Notes: generated from the sequence alone by a model not told the origin. 64,000 bases of DNA from Methylobacter tundripaludum (GCF_002934365.1 NZ_PTIY01000007.1:1-64000), one strand, 5' to 3'. Counted from the stretch's first letter, positions 47,768-58,032 are shown. Translations and numbers: made by a program.

Positions 47768-48868
47768 TTACAGTCTCATGGGCATAACGATAAATTTATA
47801 CCCGCAATCGCCAGGTTCATCTATAAAACAACTGCTGGCGTTGCTGGCAATCGTCAGAACCGCAAGCTCGGAATCCAGGTTTGAAACCGCATCCAATAAA
47901 TACTGCGCATTAAAAGCAATCGTTAAAGGTTCGCCCGTGTATTCAATAACCAATTCTTCCTCAGCTTCGTCATGCTCAGGATTATGCGTACTCATTTTCA
48001 GACTGCCGGGGCTGATGTCAAAAGTCACACCTTTGAATTTTTCATTCGCCAAGATAGCGACGCGAGTCAGCGCCTCTTTTAAAAACTGTTTTTGAATATG
48101 AATCTGGTTAAAAAATTCCTGCTGGAAAACTTTGCCGAAATCAGGATATTTTGAATCGACCAGTTTTGCCGAGAAAATCAGGTTCTTGATAAAAATTCTA
48201 ATGTTGTTGCTGGAAAACTCCACCTTCAATTCGGCTTCGGGATCGTCAAGCAACCGGCTCAATTCCAATACGCCTTTTCTGGGCAGAATAATTCTGGATT
48301 CAAAGCCGGTCGGCTGGTCCAGATTGTCCTCATAAATGGACAAACGGTGTCCGTCGGACGCAACCAGCTTCAACTTGCTGTTGGATACATTAAGCAGCAA
48401 GCCGTTCAAGTAGTAACGAACATCCTGATTAGCCATGCAGAATACGGTCTTATCCAGTGCTTTTTTAAATTTACCGGCATTGATAAATAAATGGTTCTCT
48501 AATTCGGACTCTGCAAATTCAGGATAATTATCCGCGGGTAAACAACTCAAAGAAAAACGGCTGCGGCTGGAAGCAATTTTTACTTTATCGTCCTGCAACT
48601 CGAATTTAATTTCAGCTCCGTTAGGTAACAATCTGCAAATATCCAGAAATTTTCTGGCCGGTACGGTGATCGAACCCGGATCGGCTGTTGCGATATTAAT
48701 TTTGGCGATGATCTGAATTTCAAGATCGGTACCCGTCAAGGTCAGTTGGTCGCCTTCGATAACCATCAAGACATTGGAAAGAATAGGCATGGTTTGCCTT
48801 TTTTCGATCACGCTGACTATTTGCTGCAAAGGAAGCAGGATTTCTTCTCTATTAATAATAAATTTCAT
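47768..48868 (-). CDS. dnaN: DNA polymerase III sliding clamp beta subunit
   Basis: A 366-residue beta clamp with the three-domain repeat of the family: MKFIINREEILLPLQQIVSVIEKRQTMPILSNVLM, TVPARKFLDICRLLP, FLSCLPADNYPEF-like block, ASDGHRLSIYE and a C terminus ending FIVMPMRL, the conserved hydrophobic-pocket end. It encircles DNA and tethers polymerase III. It lies 187 bases downstream of dnaA on the minus strand. Confidence 0.99.
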   Translation of the reverse strand: MKFIINREEILLPLQQIVSVIEKRQTMPILSNVLMVIEGDQLTLTGTDLEIQIIAKINIATADPGSITVPARKFLDICRLLPNGAEIKFELQDDKVKIASSRSRFSLSCLPADNYPEFAESELENHLFINAGKFKKALDKTVFCMANQDVRYYLNGLLLNVSNSKLKLVASDGHRLSIYEDNLDQPTGFESRIILPRKGVLELSRLLDDPEAELKVEFSSNNIRIFIKNLIFSAKLVDSKYPDFGKVFQQEFFNQIHIQKQFLKEALTRVAILANEKFKGVTFDISPGSLKMSTHNPEHDEAEEELVIEYTGEPLTIAFNAQYLLDAVSNLDSELAVLTIASNASSCFIDEPGDCGYKFIVMPMRL

Positions 48869-49034
48869 AAAAGAATATTTTTATATTATTACTACTAGCT
48901 TAAAAGGAAACTGTTGAAAACAGGTTTTTATCCTTAATAATCAATTAGCTGGGTTGTTATAAACAATGTGGTTAAAGGTGCATTTTAAAGTGTATCGCTT
49001 GTTGCTAAATAAGGGCCGTCAGAAAAAATACATT

Positions 49035-49043
49035 TTATCCACA
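49035..49043. promoter_or_regulatory. Single DnaA box between dnaA and dnaN
   Basis: TTATCCACA, a perfect DnaA box, lies 13-21 bases after the dnaA stop in an AT-rich 187-base gap. One box alone is more consistent with autoregulation or a remnant than with a full origin. Confidence 0.6.
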
Positions 49044-49055
49044 GGTTGCTCCCTG

Positions 49056-50372
49056 TTAATGCGACAGGGTTCTCAACAGGTTGGAATAATCTTCGGCAAT
49101 CTTGTTATCGGCTTCTTTTAATTCGGTAATCCGTTTGCAGGCATTCATTACCGTGGTGTGATCGCGGCCACCGAATGCGTCGCCAATTTCAGGAAAACTG
49201 TGTGATGTCAGTTCCCTAGCCAGCGACATAGCCATTTGCCTTGGCCTGGTAATGGATTGCTTTCTGTTTTTAGAAGATAAATCGGCAACACGAATTTTAA
49301 AATATTCGGCAACCGTTTTCTGGATATTGTCGATATTAACCAATTTATCCTGCAAAGAAATCAGATCATGCAGCGCTTCCTTGGTAAATTCGATGGTAAT
49401 TTCACGGCCGGTAAACTGGGCGTTGGCAATGACCCTCCGTAAAGCGCCTTCCAGGTCCCGGACATTGGAAGGAATCCGTTTAGCGATAAAGAAGGCCACA
49501 TCTTGAGCCAGTTCAATATTAACCAAAGCGGCTTTCTTCATTAAAATAGCGGCCCTGGTTTCCATGTCGGGCGGTTCGATCAAAACAGGAAGACCCCAGC
49601 CGAACCGGGACTTCAACCGGTCTTCAAGGCCTATGATTTCCTTAGGGTATTTATCGCAGGTTAAAATCACCTGATGCTTCTTCTCCAATAGCGTGTTGAA
49701 GGTGTGGAAAAATTCTTCCTGAGAGCGTTCCTTGCCGGCAAAGAATTGAATATCATCAATTAAAAGAACATCAACGCCGCGATAGAATTCCTTAAAGGCA
49801 TTGATCGCATTTTGCTGCAATGCTTTAACCATATCTTGGACGAACTTTTCGGAGTGAAGATAGACGACATTCGCGGAAGGATTTTTCTTTAAAACGGCGT
49901 TGCCTATCGCGTGCATCATATGGGTTTTGCCCAAACCCGAACTGCCGTAAATAAGTAATGGGTTATAAGCCTTGCCGATGTTCTCGGAAACCTGCATTGA
50001 CGCAGCCCTTGCCAACTGATTGGATTTACCCTCAACAAAGTTATCGAACGTAAACGCCTTATTGAGATAGTTTGGGCTGGCTTTTTGAGTTCCGGCAGGT
50101 TTCGCTATTTTTGTTGCGGCGGCAACGGACGATGTTTTGGAGCCAATTTCCAGGCTCAAATTTAATGTACCGTTGGAAAATTCGTGAATGGTTTCTTCAA
50201 TTTTTGCAAAATGATGCTCTTTAACCCAGTCCAACACAAAGCGGTTCGGAGCTAATAATTTTATTTGTCCATCGGTTTCAACCGCCTGAAGGGGCCGTAT
50301 CCATGTACTGAAGTCAGAACCTGAAATTTCGTTTTCAAGTTTAGAAAGACAGCTATTCCAAATTGAGCTCAT
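49056..50372 (-). CDS. dnaA: Chromosomal replication initiator DnaA
   Basis: A 438-residue DnaA. Domain I (1-75) has [12 protein letters not shown]; a short linker follows. The AAA+ domain III has [16 protein letters not shown], Walker [16 protein letters not shown], and Walker [25 protein letters not shown]. Domain IV binds the DnaA box with the helix-turn-helix [23 protein letters not shown]. It is slightly shorter than the Escherichia coli protein because of a short linker. It heads the leftward dnaA-dnaN-recF-gyrB group. Confidence 0.99.
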   Translation of the reverse strand: MSSIWNSCLSKLENEISGSDFSTWIRPLQAVETDGQIKLLAPNRFVLDWVKEHHFAKIEETIHEFSNGTLNLSLEIGSKTSSVAAATKIAKPAGTQKASPNYLNKAFTFDNFVEGKSNQLARAASMQVSENIGKAYNPLLIYGSSGLGKTHMMHAIGNAVLKKNPSANVVYLHSEKFVQDMVKALQQNAINAFKEFYRGVDVLLIDDIQFFAGKERSQEEFFHTFNTLLEKKHQVILTCDKYPKEIIGLEDRLKSRFGWGLPVLIEPPDMETRAAILMKKAALVNIELAQDVAFFIAKRIPSNVRDLEGALRRVIANAQFTGREITIEFTKEALHDLISLQDKLVNIDNIQKTVAEYFKIRVADLSSKNRKQSITRPRQMAMSLARELTSHSFPEIGDAFGGRDHTTVMNACKRITELKEADNKIAEDYSNLLRTLSH

Positions 50373-50456
50373 TATTAAATAGTAAAAAGTTGATTAATGT
50401 AATAAAGTTTGCTGCTTTGTTATCACTATACAGCAATAAAACATTGCGCTACAGAA

Positions 50457-50485
50457 TTGACAGGCCTAGTGGTTTATTTTATCAT
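50457..50485 (+). promoter_or_regulatory. Sigma70 promoter for rpmH-rnpA-yidD-yidC
   Basis: TTGACA (50457-50462) and TATCAT (50480-50485) are separated by exactly 17 bases, giving a perfect -35 and a near-perfect -10. It lies 57 bases upstream of the rpmH start. Confidence 0.75.
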
Positions 50486-50541
50486 CCGCTGTCTTTTTTA
50501 TCTGTTTTTGTTAACACTCATCCGATCAGGCCTTAAGTAAA

Positions 50542-50676
50542 ATGAAAAGAACATACCAACCAAGTAAAATCAAACGCGTAAGAACCCACGGTTTTCGTGC
50601 AAGAATGGCGACAGTAGGCGGCCGTAAAGTTCTCAATGCTCGCAGAGCGAAAGGTCGCGCCCAGTTAACCGTTTAG
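50542..50676 (+). CDS. rpmH: Ribosomal protein L34
   Basis: A 44-residue basic protein reading [18 protein letters not shown] and then [20 protein letters not shown], the standard L34 sequence of the large ribosomal subunit. It is too short for most gene lists but unmistakable. It starts the plus-strand rpmH-rnpA-yidD-yidC-mnmE group that faces dnaA. Confidence 0.99.
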   Translation: MKRTYQPSKIKRVRTHGFRARMATVGGRKVLNARRAKGRAQLTV

Positions 50677-50683
50677 TTGACGG

Positions 50684-51055
50684 TTGGTGGCTGAAGAAGT
50701 TTTTAGTTTCCCCCCGCAGTTACGGTTAAAGAAACCGGCTGAATATAAAAAAGTTTTTGCTAAGCCTGTAAAATCAAGCGACCAATATTTTACCCTGTTA
50801 GCCATAAAGAATGATTTCGGTCATCCGAGGCTGGGCTTGGCAATTGCTAAAAAAAATATAAGAAAGGCAGTGCAAAGGAATGTGATTAAACGAACTGTCC
50901 GGGAAAACTTTAGAATAAAACAACATGATTTGGGGAATATTGATATTGTTGTTTTGGCTCGTAGAGAAGCCGTAGATGCTCCACCGGATTTGTTAAGAAA
51001 ATCATTGGAAAGGCATTGGCTTAAGTTGGTATCCCGATGCGATTCATACTCATAG
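50684..51055 (+). CDS. rnpA: Ribonuclease P protein component
   Basis: A 123-residue basic protein that helps the RNase P RNA trim tRNA 5' ends. Seen are [50 protein letters not shown] with the RNR-type signature, and [10 protein letters not shown]. There is no ATG at the right position; translation begins at TTG 50684 or GTG 50687, seven or ten bases after rpmH ends. It overlaps yidD by 19 bases. Confidence 0.97.
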   Translation: MVAEEVFSFPPQLRLKKPAEYKKVFAKPVKSSDQYFTLLAIKNDFGHPRLGLAIAKKNIRKAVQRNVIKRTVRENFRIKQHDLGNIDIVVLARREAVDAPPDLLRKSLERHWLKLVSRCDSYS

Positions 51056-51270
51056 CAATTATAAAGTTTTATAAATACTTTATTAGTCCTCTGCTAGGCG
51101 ATAGATGTCGTTTCTATCCAAGTTGTTCAAGTTATTCTCTGGAAGCGCTTCAGCTCCACGGGGCCATTATCGGCTCTTATCTCTCCCTCAAAAGATTATT
51201 AAAATGCCACCCGTTCCATGAAGGTGGCATTGATCCCGTTCCAGAAAAATTTGGTAATAAGAATGGATAA
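51037..51270 (+). CDS. yidD: Membrane protein insertion efficiency factor YidD
   Basis: A 77-residue protein of the YidD family. The hallmark [19 protein letters not shown] with three cysteines and [18 protein letters not shown] are visible, along with the amphipathic N terminus [19 protein letters not shown] that attaches to the inner membrane. Overlaps rnpA (19 bases) and yidC (8 bases), so translation of all three is coupled. Confidence 0.96.
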   Translation: MRFILIAIIKFYKYFISPLLGDRCRFYPSCSSYSLEALQLHGAIIGSYLSLKRLLKCHPFHEGGIDPVPEKFGNKNG

Positions 51271-52978
51271 CATAAGATTTGTACTGATCGTTACTTTTGC
51301 AATGCTTGTTTTTATGCTGCAACAAGCCTGGCAACTGGATTATGGCCCTAAACCCGAAGTTGCCGCTATTGCCGATACCGTAGCAGCCAATGCCAAAGAA
51401 GACTTACCTTCCGCCGCCGGCGTATCGGCCGAAGCAGAACCTGCAGAGCAAAGTACCGCAGCCGTGCCATTGGCGACAGTCTCATCCGCTAACGTCATTA
51501 CCGTTAAAACCGACGTACTTGCACTTCAAATCGACCTGAAAGGGGGCACAATCCAAAATCTGGATTTGCTGACTTATCCGGTAGAAAAATCCAATACCGT
51601 TGTAGATAAATTAAGGACTTTAGTCGGTTTATCCGTTGCCGAAAAAGATATCTCTCCGGTACGCTTATTTGACAGCAGCCAGGAAAAATTATTTGTCGCA
51701 CAAAGCGGTTTGATTGCCGACAGCGGTTTTTCGGCTGCGCCGAGCCATCACACCGTATTTAAAAACGAACAGACTAATTACGATCTGCAACCGGGACAAG
51801 ACAGTTTAACCGTACCCTTAACCTGGACGGATAATAACGGCCTGACCATTACCAAATCATTTACCTTCAAACGCGGAAGCTACGAGATAACGCTGGAACA
51901 AAAAGTCAAAAACGATTCAGGCAAGGCTTGGTCCGGCAGACAATACAGTCAATTGCTTAGAGCGCCGGATACGACTAGCAATTCTGGCGGGATGCTGACT
52001 GGCGGTATGAGAGCTTATGCCGGCGGAGTTATTTATACCGAAAAAGAAAAATATCAAAAAATCAGTTATGACGACATGACGGATGAGAATCTTGACGTAG
52101 CCACCAAAGGCGGCTGGACGGCGATGATTCAGCATTATTTTGCTTCTGCGTGGATTCCACCTGCCGATCAGGAGAATCACTTTTATACCAAAGCGCTGAA
52201 TGACGGCCATTACGTCATTGGAACCTATTCTGCACCGGTTACCGTTAATGCAAATTCCGATGCGCAGTTTGTCGCCAAATTATTCGCCGGTCCAAAAATC
52301 CAGCCGATGATGGAAAAGACAGCGCCGGGGCTTGAGCTTACCGTCGATTACAGTTTTTTAACCTTTATCGGCAAACCCATTTATTGGTTGTTGAACCAGA
52401 TCCACGATGCGGTTGGTAACTGGGGCGTAGCCATTATCGGCGTAACGCTGTGTATCAAATTGCTGTTCTTCCCATTGTCGCAATCCAGCTACAAATCAAT
52501 GGCCAAGATGCGCAAAATCCAGCCGCGCCTTAAAGAGCTGCAAGAGCGTTTTGCCGATGACAGACCGCGTTTCAATACCGAAATGATGGCGCTGTATAAA
52601 AAAGAAAAGGTCAATCCATTGGGCGGCTGCTTGCCGATCTTGGTGCAGATCCCGGTGTTTATGTGTTTGTACTGGGTATTGAGCGAAACCGTCGAGTTCC
52701 GTCAAGCGCCTTTCATGCTATGGATACAGGACTTGTCGATTCAAGATCCGTTTTATGTCTTGCCGGTCATCATGGGCATCACCATGAAAATTCAGCAAGG
52801 CTTAAACCCTGCGCCGATCGATCCGATTCAGGCTAAAGTCATGAAGATGTTCCCGATCGTCTTTACCATCTTCTTCCTGTTTTTCCCTGCCGGTCTGGTT
52901 TTATACTGGGTAGTCAACAACACCCTGTCTATCATTCAACAGTCGGTCATTACCAAGCAGATAGCCAAAACCGCATAA
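51263..52978 (+). CDS. yidC: Membrane protein insertase YidC
   Basis: A 571-residue Oxa1/YidC insertase. The N-terminal membrane helix ([20 protein letters not shown]) is followed by the large periplasmic beta-sandwich domain to about 350. The core of five helices has [46 protein letters not shown] with the key positively charged groove, [23 protein letters not shown], and [21 protein letters not shown]. Start ATG 51263 is used, with a GGTAAT stretch before it; a frame-open extension upstream lies inside yidD. Works alone or with SecYEG. Confidence 0.98.
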   Translation: MDNIRFVLIVTFAMLVFMLQQAWQLDYGPKPEVAAIADTVAANAKEDLPSAAGVSAEAEPAEQSTAAVPLATVSSANVITVKTDVLALQIDLKGGTIQNLDLLTYPVEKSNTVVDKLRTLVGLSVAEKDISPVRLFDSSQEKLFVAQSGLIADSGFSAAPSHHTVFKNEQTNYDLQPGQDSLTVPLTWTDNNGLTITKSFTFKRGSYEITLEQKVKNDSGKAWSGRQYSQLLRAPDTTSNSGGMLTGGMRAYAGGVIYTEKEKYQKISYDDMTDENLDVATKGGWTAMIQHYFASAWIPPADQENHFYTKALNDGHYVIGTYSAPVTVNANSDAQFVAKLFAGPKIQPMMEKTAPGLELTVDYSFLTFIGKPIYWLLNQIHDAVGNWGVAIIGVTLCIKLLFFPLSQSSYKSMAKMRKIQPRLKELQERFADDRPRFNTEMMALYKKEKVNPLGGCLPILVQIPVFMCLYWVLSETVEFRQAPFMLWIQDLSIQDPFYVLPVIMGITMKIQQGLNPAPIDPIQAKVMKMFPIVFTIFFLFFPAGLVLYWVVNNTLSIIQQSVITKQIAKTA

Positions 52979-52989
52979 TTTAGGCTCAA

Positions 52990-54336
52990 GTGGACATTGC
53001 TTACCTAGATACCATTGCAGCCATTGCGACACCGCCAGGGAACGGCGGTGTCGGCATCATCCGCATTTCAGGCGCATTGGTTCCCGAAATCGCCAAATAC
53101 CTTGTTAACAAAAAATTAACTCCCCGATTAGCCCAGTATTCATCTTTTACCGATGACGACGGCTCGGTCATCGATTCCGGTATCAGCCTCTATTTCTCCG
53201 CTCCCGCCTCGTATACCGGCGAAGACATCCTTGAACTTCAGGGCCACGGCGGCTCGGTCGTATTGGACATGCTGTTGCGGCGGGTATTATCGCTGGGCGC
53301 ACGCCTGGCCAATCCAGGCGAATTTACCGAACGTGCATTCCTTAACAACAAACTCGACTTGGCCCAGGCCGAAGCCGTCGCCGACCTGATTGAAAGCAGC
53401 ACCGAACAATCGGTACGCTCTGCGCAAAAATCGATGCAGGGCGTTTTCTCAATACAAGTCAACGAACTGGTCGAAGAACTGACGGAACTCAGGACTTACG
53501 TCGAAGCGGCTATCGATTTTGTCGATGAAGAAATCGATTTCCTGACCGACGGCGTAGTCGAAAACCGGATAGTCAACATACTGCATCGCATCGGACAAAT
53601 CCAACAAACGGCGCAACAAGGCCGCCTGCTGCGCGACGGCATGACTGTCGTATTGGCCGGCAAACCCAACGCCGGAAAATCAAGCCTCTTAAATGCGCTG
53701 GCCGGACACGAAGCCGCGATAGTCACCGACATAGCCGGAACCACGCGCGACGTGTTAAAAGAGCGCATCCAGCTGGACGGCATGCCCTTGCATATCATCG
53801 ACACCGCGGGCCTGCGCGAAAGCGATAATGCGATAGAACAGGAAGGCATCCGCAGGGCGCACCAGGAAATCAAAAACGCAGATAAAATCTTGTTGCTGAT
53901 TGATGCACGGGAACCGGAAGTAGACTCGCTGTTAAAAACCCTGCCGCCCGGCGGTAACATCACCAAAATCTACAACAAAATAGACTTGCTGGGCCTAGAG
54001 CCGGAAATCAAACAAACCGAACTCGGCGCCGAAATCTATTTGTCGATAAAAACCGGCGACGGCATGGAACTGTTAACACAACACCTCAAACAGAGCGTCG
54101 GTTTTAACGAGGCTACCGATGATGTGTTCATAGCCAGAAGGCGGCATATCGAAGCCTTGAACAAAGGCCATCAGTTTGTTGACAGCGCCTTAAACCAGTT
54201 AAGAGGCAGCCAGGCCGGAGAGCTGGTCGCCGAAGATTTAAGACAGGCGCAAATGAGTCTTGCGGAAATTACCGGAAAATTCACCTCGGACGATTTGCTG
54301 GGGAAAATATTTTCCAGTTTTTGCATTGGCAAGTGA
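52990..54336 (+). CDS. mnmE: tRNA uridine-5-carboxymethylaminomethyl modification GTPase MnmE
   Basis: A 448-residue GTPase that, with MnmG, modifies the wobble uridine of several tRNAs. The N-terminal tetrahydrofolate-binding domain has DTIAAIATPPGNGGVGIIRISG. The G domain has VLAGKPNAGKSSLLNAL, DIAGTTRDVLKE, IIDTAGLRESD and NKIDL. The extreme C-terminal CIGK carries the catalytic cysteine. It starts with GTG, 11 bases after yidC. mnmG does not follow, unlike in genomes where mnmE-mnmG sit at the origin. Confidence 0.98.
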   Translation: MDIAYLDTIAAIATPPGNGGVGIIRISGALVPEIAKYLVNKKLTPRLAQYSSFTDDDGSVIDSGISLYFSAPASYTGEDILELQGHGGSVVLDMLLRRVLSLGARLANPGEFTERAFLNNKLDLAQAEAVADLIESSTEQSVRSAQKSMQGVFSIQVNELVEELTELRTYVEAAIDFVDEEIDFLTDGVVENRIVNILHRIGQIQQTAQQGRLLRDGMTVVLAGKPNAGKSSLLNALAGHEAAIVTDIAGTTRDVLKERIQLDGMPLHIIDTAGLRESDNAIEQEGIRRAHQEIKNADKILLLIDAREPEVDSLLKTLPPGGNITKIYNKIDLLGLEPEIKQTELGAEIYLSIKTGDGMELLTQHLKQSVGFNEATDDVFIARRRHIEALNKGHQFVDSALNQLRGSQAGELVAEDLRQAQMSLAEITGKFTSDDLLGKIFSSFCIGK

Positions 54337-54474
54337 TAGTTTGGCTTGAATTCTAAAGCCTGACGACAGCACACACATAAAGACATCGCTATTACGCTAC
54401 GGATACGCCTTGCTGCGTTTTGTCGCATAACATACGCATATTCTAACTACCCTGCTATTGCCACAGGACAAATA

Positions 54475-54685
54475 ATGACCATCACCCTTGCCGAACTACT
54501 CAGAGATTCAGCATACAATTAATTTTGCACAAATCCAAGCTCTGGAAACCAGTATAGTCGTTAAAAAACGCGAGGTAAAACCACGCCTTACGTTACTTGC
54601 TGAGTGCGCAATAAAGAAATCAAACTCACGCCAGAAGAAGCCGTGCGTCAGCTGTATTTAATGGTGCTAATTCAAAACCTCAATA
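54475..54685 (+). pseudogene. Remnant of a type I restriction gene N terminus
   Basis: Three short frames in order give pieces of one protein: MTITLAELLRDSAYN then stop (54475-54522); FAQIQALETSIVVKKREVKPRLTLLAECAI (about 54529-54610); and RNKEIKLTPEEAVRQLYLMVLIQNL (54604-54681). The last piece matches the LTPEEavRQ start of HsdR/HsdM N-terminal domains, and the first matches the LAELLRDSAY start seen in related genes. Frameshifts and the terminator that follows show it is dead. Confidence 0.65.
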
Positions 54686-54687
54686 AC

Positions 54688-54710
54688 GGGTGGATCAATT
54701 CCACCCTTTT
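54688..54710 (+). terminator. Intrinsic terminator
   Basis: GGGTGGA (54688-54694) pairs with TCCACCC (54700-54706) around TCAAT, followed by TTTT. It would end transcription from mnmE and upstream genes, or is a remnant of the decayed restriction gene. Confidence 0.65.
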
Positions 54711-54867
54711 AAAACAGGCAAGCATAAACGCCGTTAGACAAATTGTATTGTTATGTTATGCTGACGCAGTATCAGTAAATGATTACAAGTTGTTAGCTAC
54801 CTGAAGGATGTAATGAGCCGGTTTCCACTCCAAAAAATAAATTTACTTTTGATGGGTAAGAATTGAC

Positions 54868-57561
54868 GTGATATCCATTAAAAACCCACAGTCCGTCAGG
54901 CATCTGATTTTAGCGTTAATCAGCTCCATTTTTGTCGGCGAAACACTGGTCATGTTGTTTATTGAACTGTTGCCGCCTCTTTCGCAAAGGCGCGAAGTGC
55001 TGCTCGATGCGGCGCTGCTTTCGGTTTTGACCTTTCCCGCCGTCTATTTTCTGGCGTTTCGTCCACTTAAAATTCAATTAATCAAACAGGAACAAGCGGA
55101 AACAGCTCAGCAGGAAATACTGGATCGGCTCCGGAAAATCGCTGCTCAGGTACCCGGCATTGTTTACCAGTTTCAATTGCGCCCGGACGGCAGTTGTGGC
55201 ATGCCGTATGCCAATGAAAGTCTGCTGAAGATTTACCGGGTCAAGCCGGAGGATGTTCGTGAAGACGCATCCTATATATTTACTGTTGTACATCCTGACG
55301 ATTCAGAGAATCATCTGGCCTCCATTAAAGCCTCTGCAGAAAACTTAACACCTTGGGTTCAGGAGTACCGGTTGAAATTCGGCGATGAGCCGGACTGTTG
55401 GCTGCTCGGGAATGCGCTACCGCAAAGGCTTGCCGACGGCTCGACGCTCTGGCATGGTTTTATTACCGATATTACCGAACGGAAACAGGCAGAAAATGCA
55501 CTCCAAATCGCCGCTATCGCCTTCGAGTCCCAGGAAGGCATGGTCATCACCGACATCGACAATGTCATTATCAAAGTCAATCAGGCTTTTGTCAGGCTCA
55601 CCGGTTATTCAAGCGAGGAATTGATTAATCGTAAGATGAATATTTTAAAATCCGGTCGCCACGATGCGAAATTTTACGCCGACATGTGGGACAGCATTAG
55701 GCGTACCGGTACATGGCAGGGCGAAATCTGGAACCGGTTTAAAAATGGGGAGCTGCATCCTGAATTCGTCACTATTACTGCGGTGAAAAATAATAACGGC
55801 GAGGTTATTAATTACGTTGCGACCTATACCGATATTACCGAGCGCAAGGTTATAGAGGAGAAACTCAATAACCTCGCTTTCTACGACCCGCTTACTCATT
55901 TACCTAACCGGGTTTTATTGGCTGATAGGATGAATCAGACTTTAGCTCGCCGTCATCGGGAAATTGTCGCCGTCTGTATGCTTGATCTGGATGGTTTCAA
56001 ACAAGTCAACGATACGCTCGGCCATGCATCGGGCGACCAGCTGTTATGCGACGTGGCCCAGCGTTTACAAGAGTGCATACGGCGCGAAGACACCGCCGCC
56101 CGCTTCGGCGGCGATGAGTTTGCTCTGCTGTTGGGCGGCTTTACAGCAGTCGGGGAATGCGAACAGACGCTGGAGCGAATCATCGCTTCCATAGCGGCTC
56201 CGTACCGGATATTCGGGCAGACGGCGCATGTTTCGGCCAGTATCGGCGTCACCCTGTTCCCGGAAGACAGCGGCGACCCGGATTTATTGCTGCGCCATGC
56301 GGATCAAGCCATGTACGAGGTCAAGCAATCGAATAAAAACGGCTATAAGTTGTTTAACTCGGTATACGCAAAGCGTATGCAAACGACTCAGGCGTTTTTC
56401 AAGAAAATCGGCGAAGCATTGGATAAAGGGCAGTTTGAACTGTATTATCAACCCAAGGTTGATTGCCGCCAAGGCAAGGTGGTCGGAGCCGAGGCGATGG
56501 TGCGCTGGAACCACCCGATTCTCGGCATATTGTCGCCGTCCGAATTTATCCCCGTGATCGAAAACAGCGGACTGATTATCGCCCTGGGCGAATGGACCAT
56601 ACAGGAAGCCTTGCGGCAACTGAATGAATGGGCCGGGGCAGGGTTTAATATTCATATTAGCGTCAATATCTCTTCCCGCCAACTGCACAACCAGGAATTC
56701 TTGCAGCGTTTGCAAGAATTGTTTGCCCGATATGATGTTGAAATTATCCGGCGCCTGGAAATAGAAATTGTCGAAACGGCGGCATTGGAAGATATGCGTG
56801 TCAGCAGCGAAGCTATCCGAAAATGCCGCGATATGGGAGTGAGCGTTACGCTGGACGATTTCGGCACCGGGTTTTCATCGTTGACGCACTTGAAGCATCT
56901 TGCCGCCGATGCGTTGAAAATCGACATGAGCTTTGTTTCCGGCATGCTTATAAATCCGGGAGACAGGGCGATTGTAGAAGGTGTCATCGGTTTGGCTGCT
57001 TCCTTCCGGCTGCAAGTCATTGCCCAAGGCGTTGAGTTCATCGATCAGATATTGATGTTAATGGCGCTGGGATGCGACGTTATGCAAGGCTACGGAATCG
57101 CCCGGCCGATGCCCGGAAAAAAAATGGCGATATGGCTGGAGAAATTTAAGCCGGATCCGCTATGGAGTTTATCCTCCACCCATTTAACTTCGCGGGGTTA
57201 TTTCGAGTTGTTGAAGGCGGAAGCCAATCACCGCTACTGGATTGACCGGATTATCGCCAATCTTGACGAACCGAATGACCAGACTACGCCGGAATCCCTG
57301 CTCGATCACCGGCAATGCCGTTTTGGCCAATGGTATTACGACGAAGGCCGGCGCCGTTTTTGTAATATAAGCGAGTTTGATACGCTCGACGAAATACATC
57401 AAAGCATCCACCAAGCCGCCGCTCGCCTGTACGAACATCACAAGGCCGGTATGACGGTTAAAGCAGACGCCGATAAGGCCCAATTGCTGGCGCTACAGCA
57501 GAATATGAACAGTCTCCTGCACCGCTTGCGGGTTATACTCGCCGACCGATTACTCACATAG
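54868..57561 (+). CDS. 2TM-PAS-PAS-GGDEF-EAL-CZB signalling protein
   Basis: An 897-residue membrane protein that starts with GTG. Two membrane helices (about 13-35 and 47-67) resemble those of the kinase at 11.1 kb. Two PAS domains follow (about 88-205 and 215-335). The GGDEF domain has GGDEF at 414-418 and an RRED inhibitory site five residues before it. The EAL domain (about 510-770) has EAM at 542-544, DDFGTGFSS and Lys684, but the catalytic Glu of the AEGVE motif is Gln720 (VIAQGVE). The last 110 residues form a CZB zinc-binding domain (HRYWID, CRFGQWYY, IHQSIHQAA). The protein probably makes c-di-GMP and may bind it without cleaving it well. A bacteriohemerythrin gene follows by 21 bases. 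Confidence 0.93.
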   Translation: MISIKNPQSVRHLILALISSIFVGETLVMLFIELLPPLSQRREVLLDAALLSVLTFPAVYFLAFRPLKIQLIKQEQAETAQQEILDRLRKIAAQVPGIVYQFQLRPDGSCGMPYANESLLKIYRVKPEDVREDASYIFTVVHPDDSENHLASIKASAENLTPWVQEYRLKFGDEPDCWLLGNALPQRLADGSTLWHGFITDITERKQAENALQIAAIAFESQEGMVITDIDNVIIKVNQAFVRLTGYSSEELINRKMNILKSGRHDAKFYADMWDSIRRTGTWQGEIWNRFKNGELHPEFVTITAVKNNNGEVINYVATYTDITERKVIEEKLNNLAFYDPLTHLPNRVLLADRMNQTLARRHREIVAVCMLDLDGFKQVNDTLGHASGDQLLCDVAQRLQECIRREDTAARFGGDEFALLLGGFTAVGECEQTLERIIASIAAPYRIFGQTAHVSASIGVTLFPEDSGDPDLLLRHADQAMYEVKQSNKNGYKLFNSVYAKRMQTTQAFFKKIGEALDKGQFELYYQPKVDCRQGKVVGAEAMVRWNHPILGILSPSEFIPVIENSGLIIALGEWTIQEALRQLNEWAGAGFNIHISVNISSRQLHNQEFLQRLQELFARYDVEIIRRLEIEIVETAALEDMRVSSEAIRKCRDMGVSVTLDDFGTGFSSLTHLKHLAADALKIDMSFVSGMLINPGDRAIVEGVIGLAASFRLQVIAQGVEFIDQILMLMALGCDVMQGYGIARPMPGKKMAIWLEKFKPDPLWSLSSTHLTSRGYFELLKAEANHRYWIDRIIANLDEPNDQTTPESLLDHRQCRFGQWYYDEGRRRFCNISEFDTLDEIHQSIHQAAARLYEHHKAGMTVKADADKAQLLALQQNMNSLLHRLRVILADRLLT

Positions 57562-57582
57562 CAATACTCATAGAGAACACAT

Positions 57583-58032
57583 ATGGCCGATTATGATCTT
57601 ATCGTATGGAACGACGGGCTTGTCACCGGAATTGATAAAATTGACGAGCAACATCAAATCCTTATTAATCTTTTTAATGAGGCCAATACCAAGCTGACTG
57701 CAAATAATAATGCCGATTTTTTGGAGCAAATCACGCGTGATTTGCTCAGCTACGCCCTGTATCATTTTGAAACCGAAGAGGAATTAATGCAGAAATACGG
57801 CTACAGCGAGGAAAAAACCGGGGATATTGAGAGGCACATCCTGCAGCACCGCAGTTTTTCGGCTAAGGTGGTCGCCGTACATAATGATATTAAAGCCGGG
57901 ATTCTGATTTCGCGCGAAGATTTACTTGCTTTCCTCAACAGCTGGTTAATCAATCATATCCTGAACACCGACAAGCAGCTGGCTGCGTTTTTGTTGGCAT
58001 CGGAAAAATATCGTTCTGAAAACCCAACCTAA
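57583..58032 (+). CDS. Bacteriohemerythrin
   Basis: A 149-residue four-helix protein with a di-iron oxygen-binding site. Ligands are seen in order: His in DKIDEQHQILINLF, His and Glu in YHFETEEELMQKY, His and His in IERHILQHRSF, and His with Asp in INHILNTDKQL. Single-domain bacteriohemerythrins carry or sense O2; in methanotrophs one delivers O2 to methane monooxygenase membranes. Placement directly after the CZB-containing GGDEF protein suggests a link with its sensing. Length is typical. Confidence 0.95.
   Translation: MADYDLIVWNDGLVTGIDKIDEQHQILINLFNEANTKLTANNNADFLEQITRDLLSYALYHFETEEELMQKYGYSEEKTGDIERHILQHRSFSAKVVAVHNDIKAGILISREDLLAFLNSWLINHILNTDKQLAAFLLASEKYRSENPT

Noticed and set aside
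50373-50541. dnaA-rpmH gap as the origin
   Set aside because: This is a classic oriC position, but no perfect DnaA box was found in it; it holds a good promoter for rpmH instead. It is not fully excluded.
54604-54804. Plus-strand open frame of 66 codons as an intact gene
   Set aside because: Only its first 25 or so residues match the restriction-type N terminus. An intrinsic terminator lies within it, and the remainder is unrelated, so it is called part of a pseudogene.
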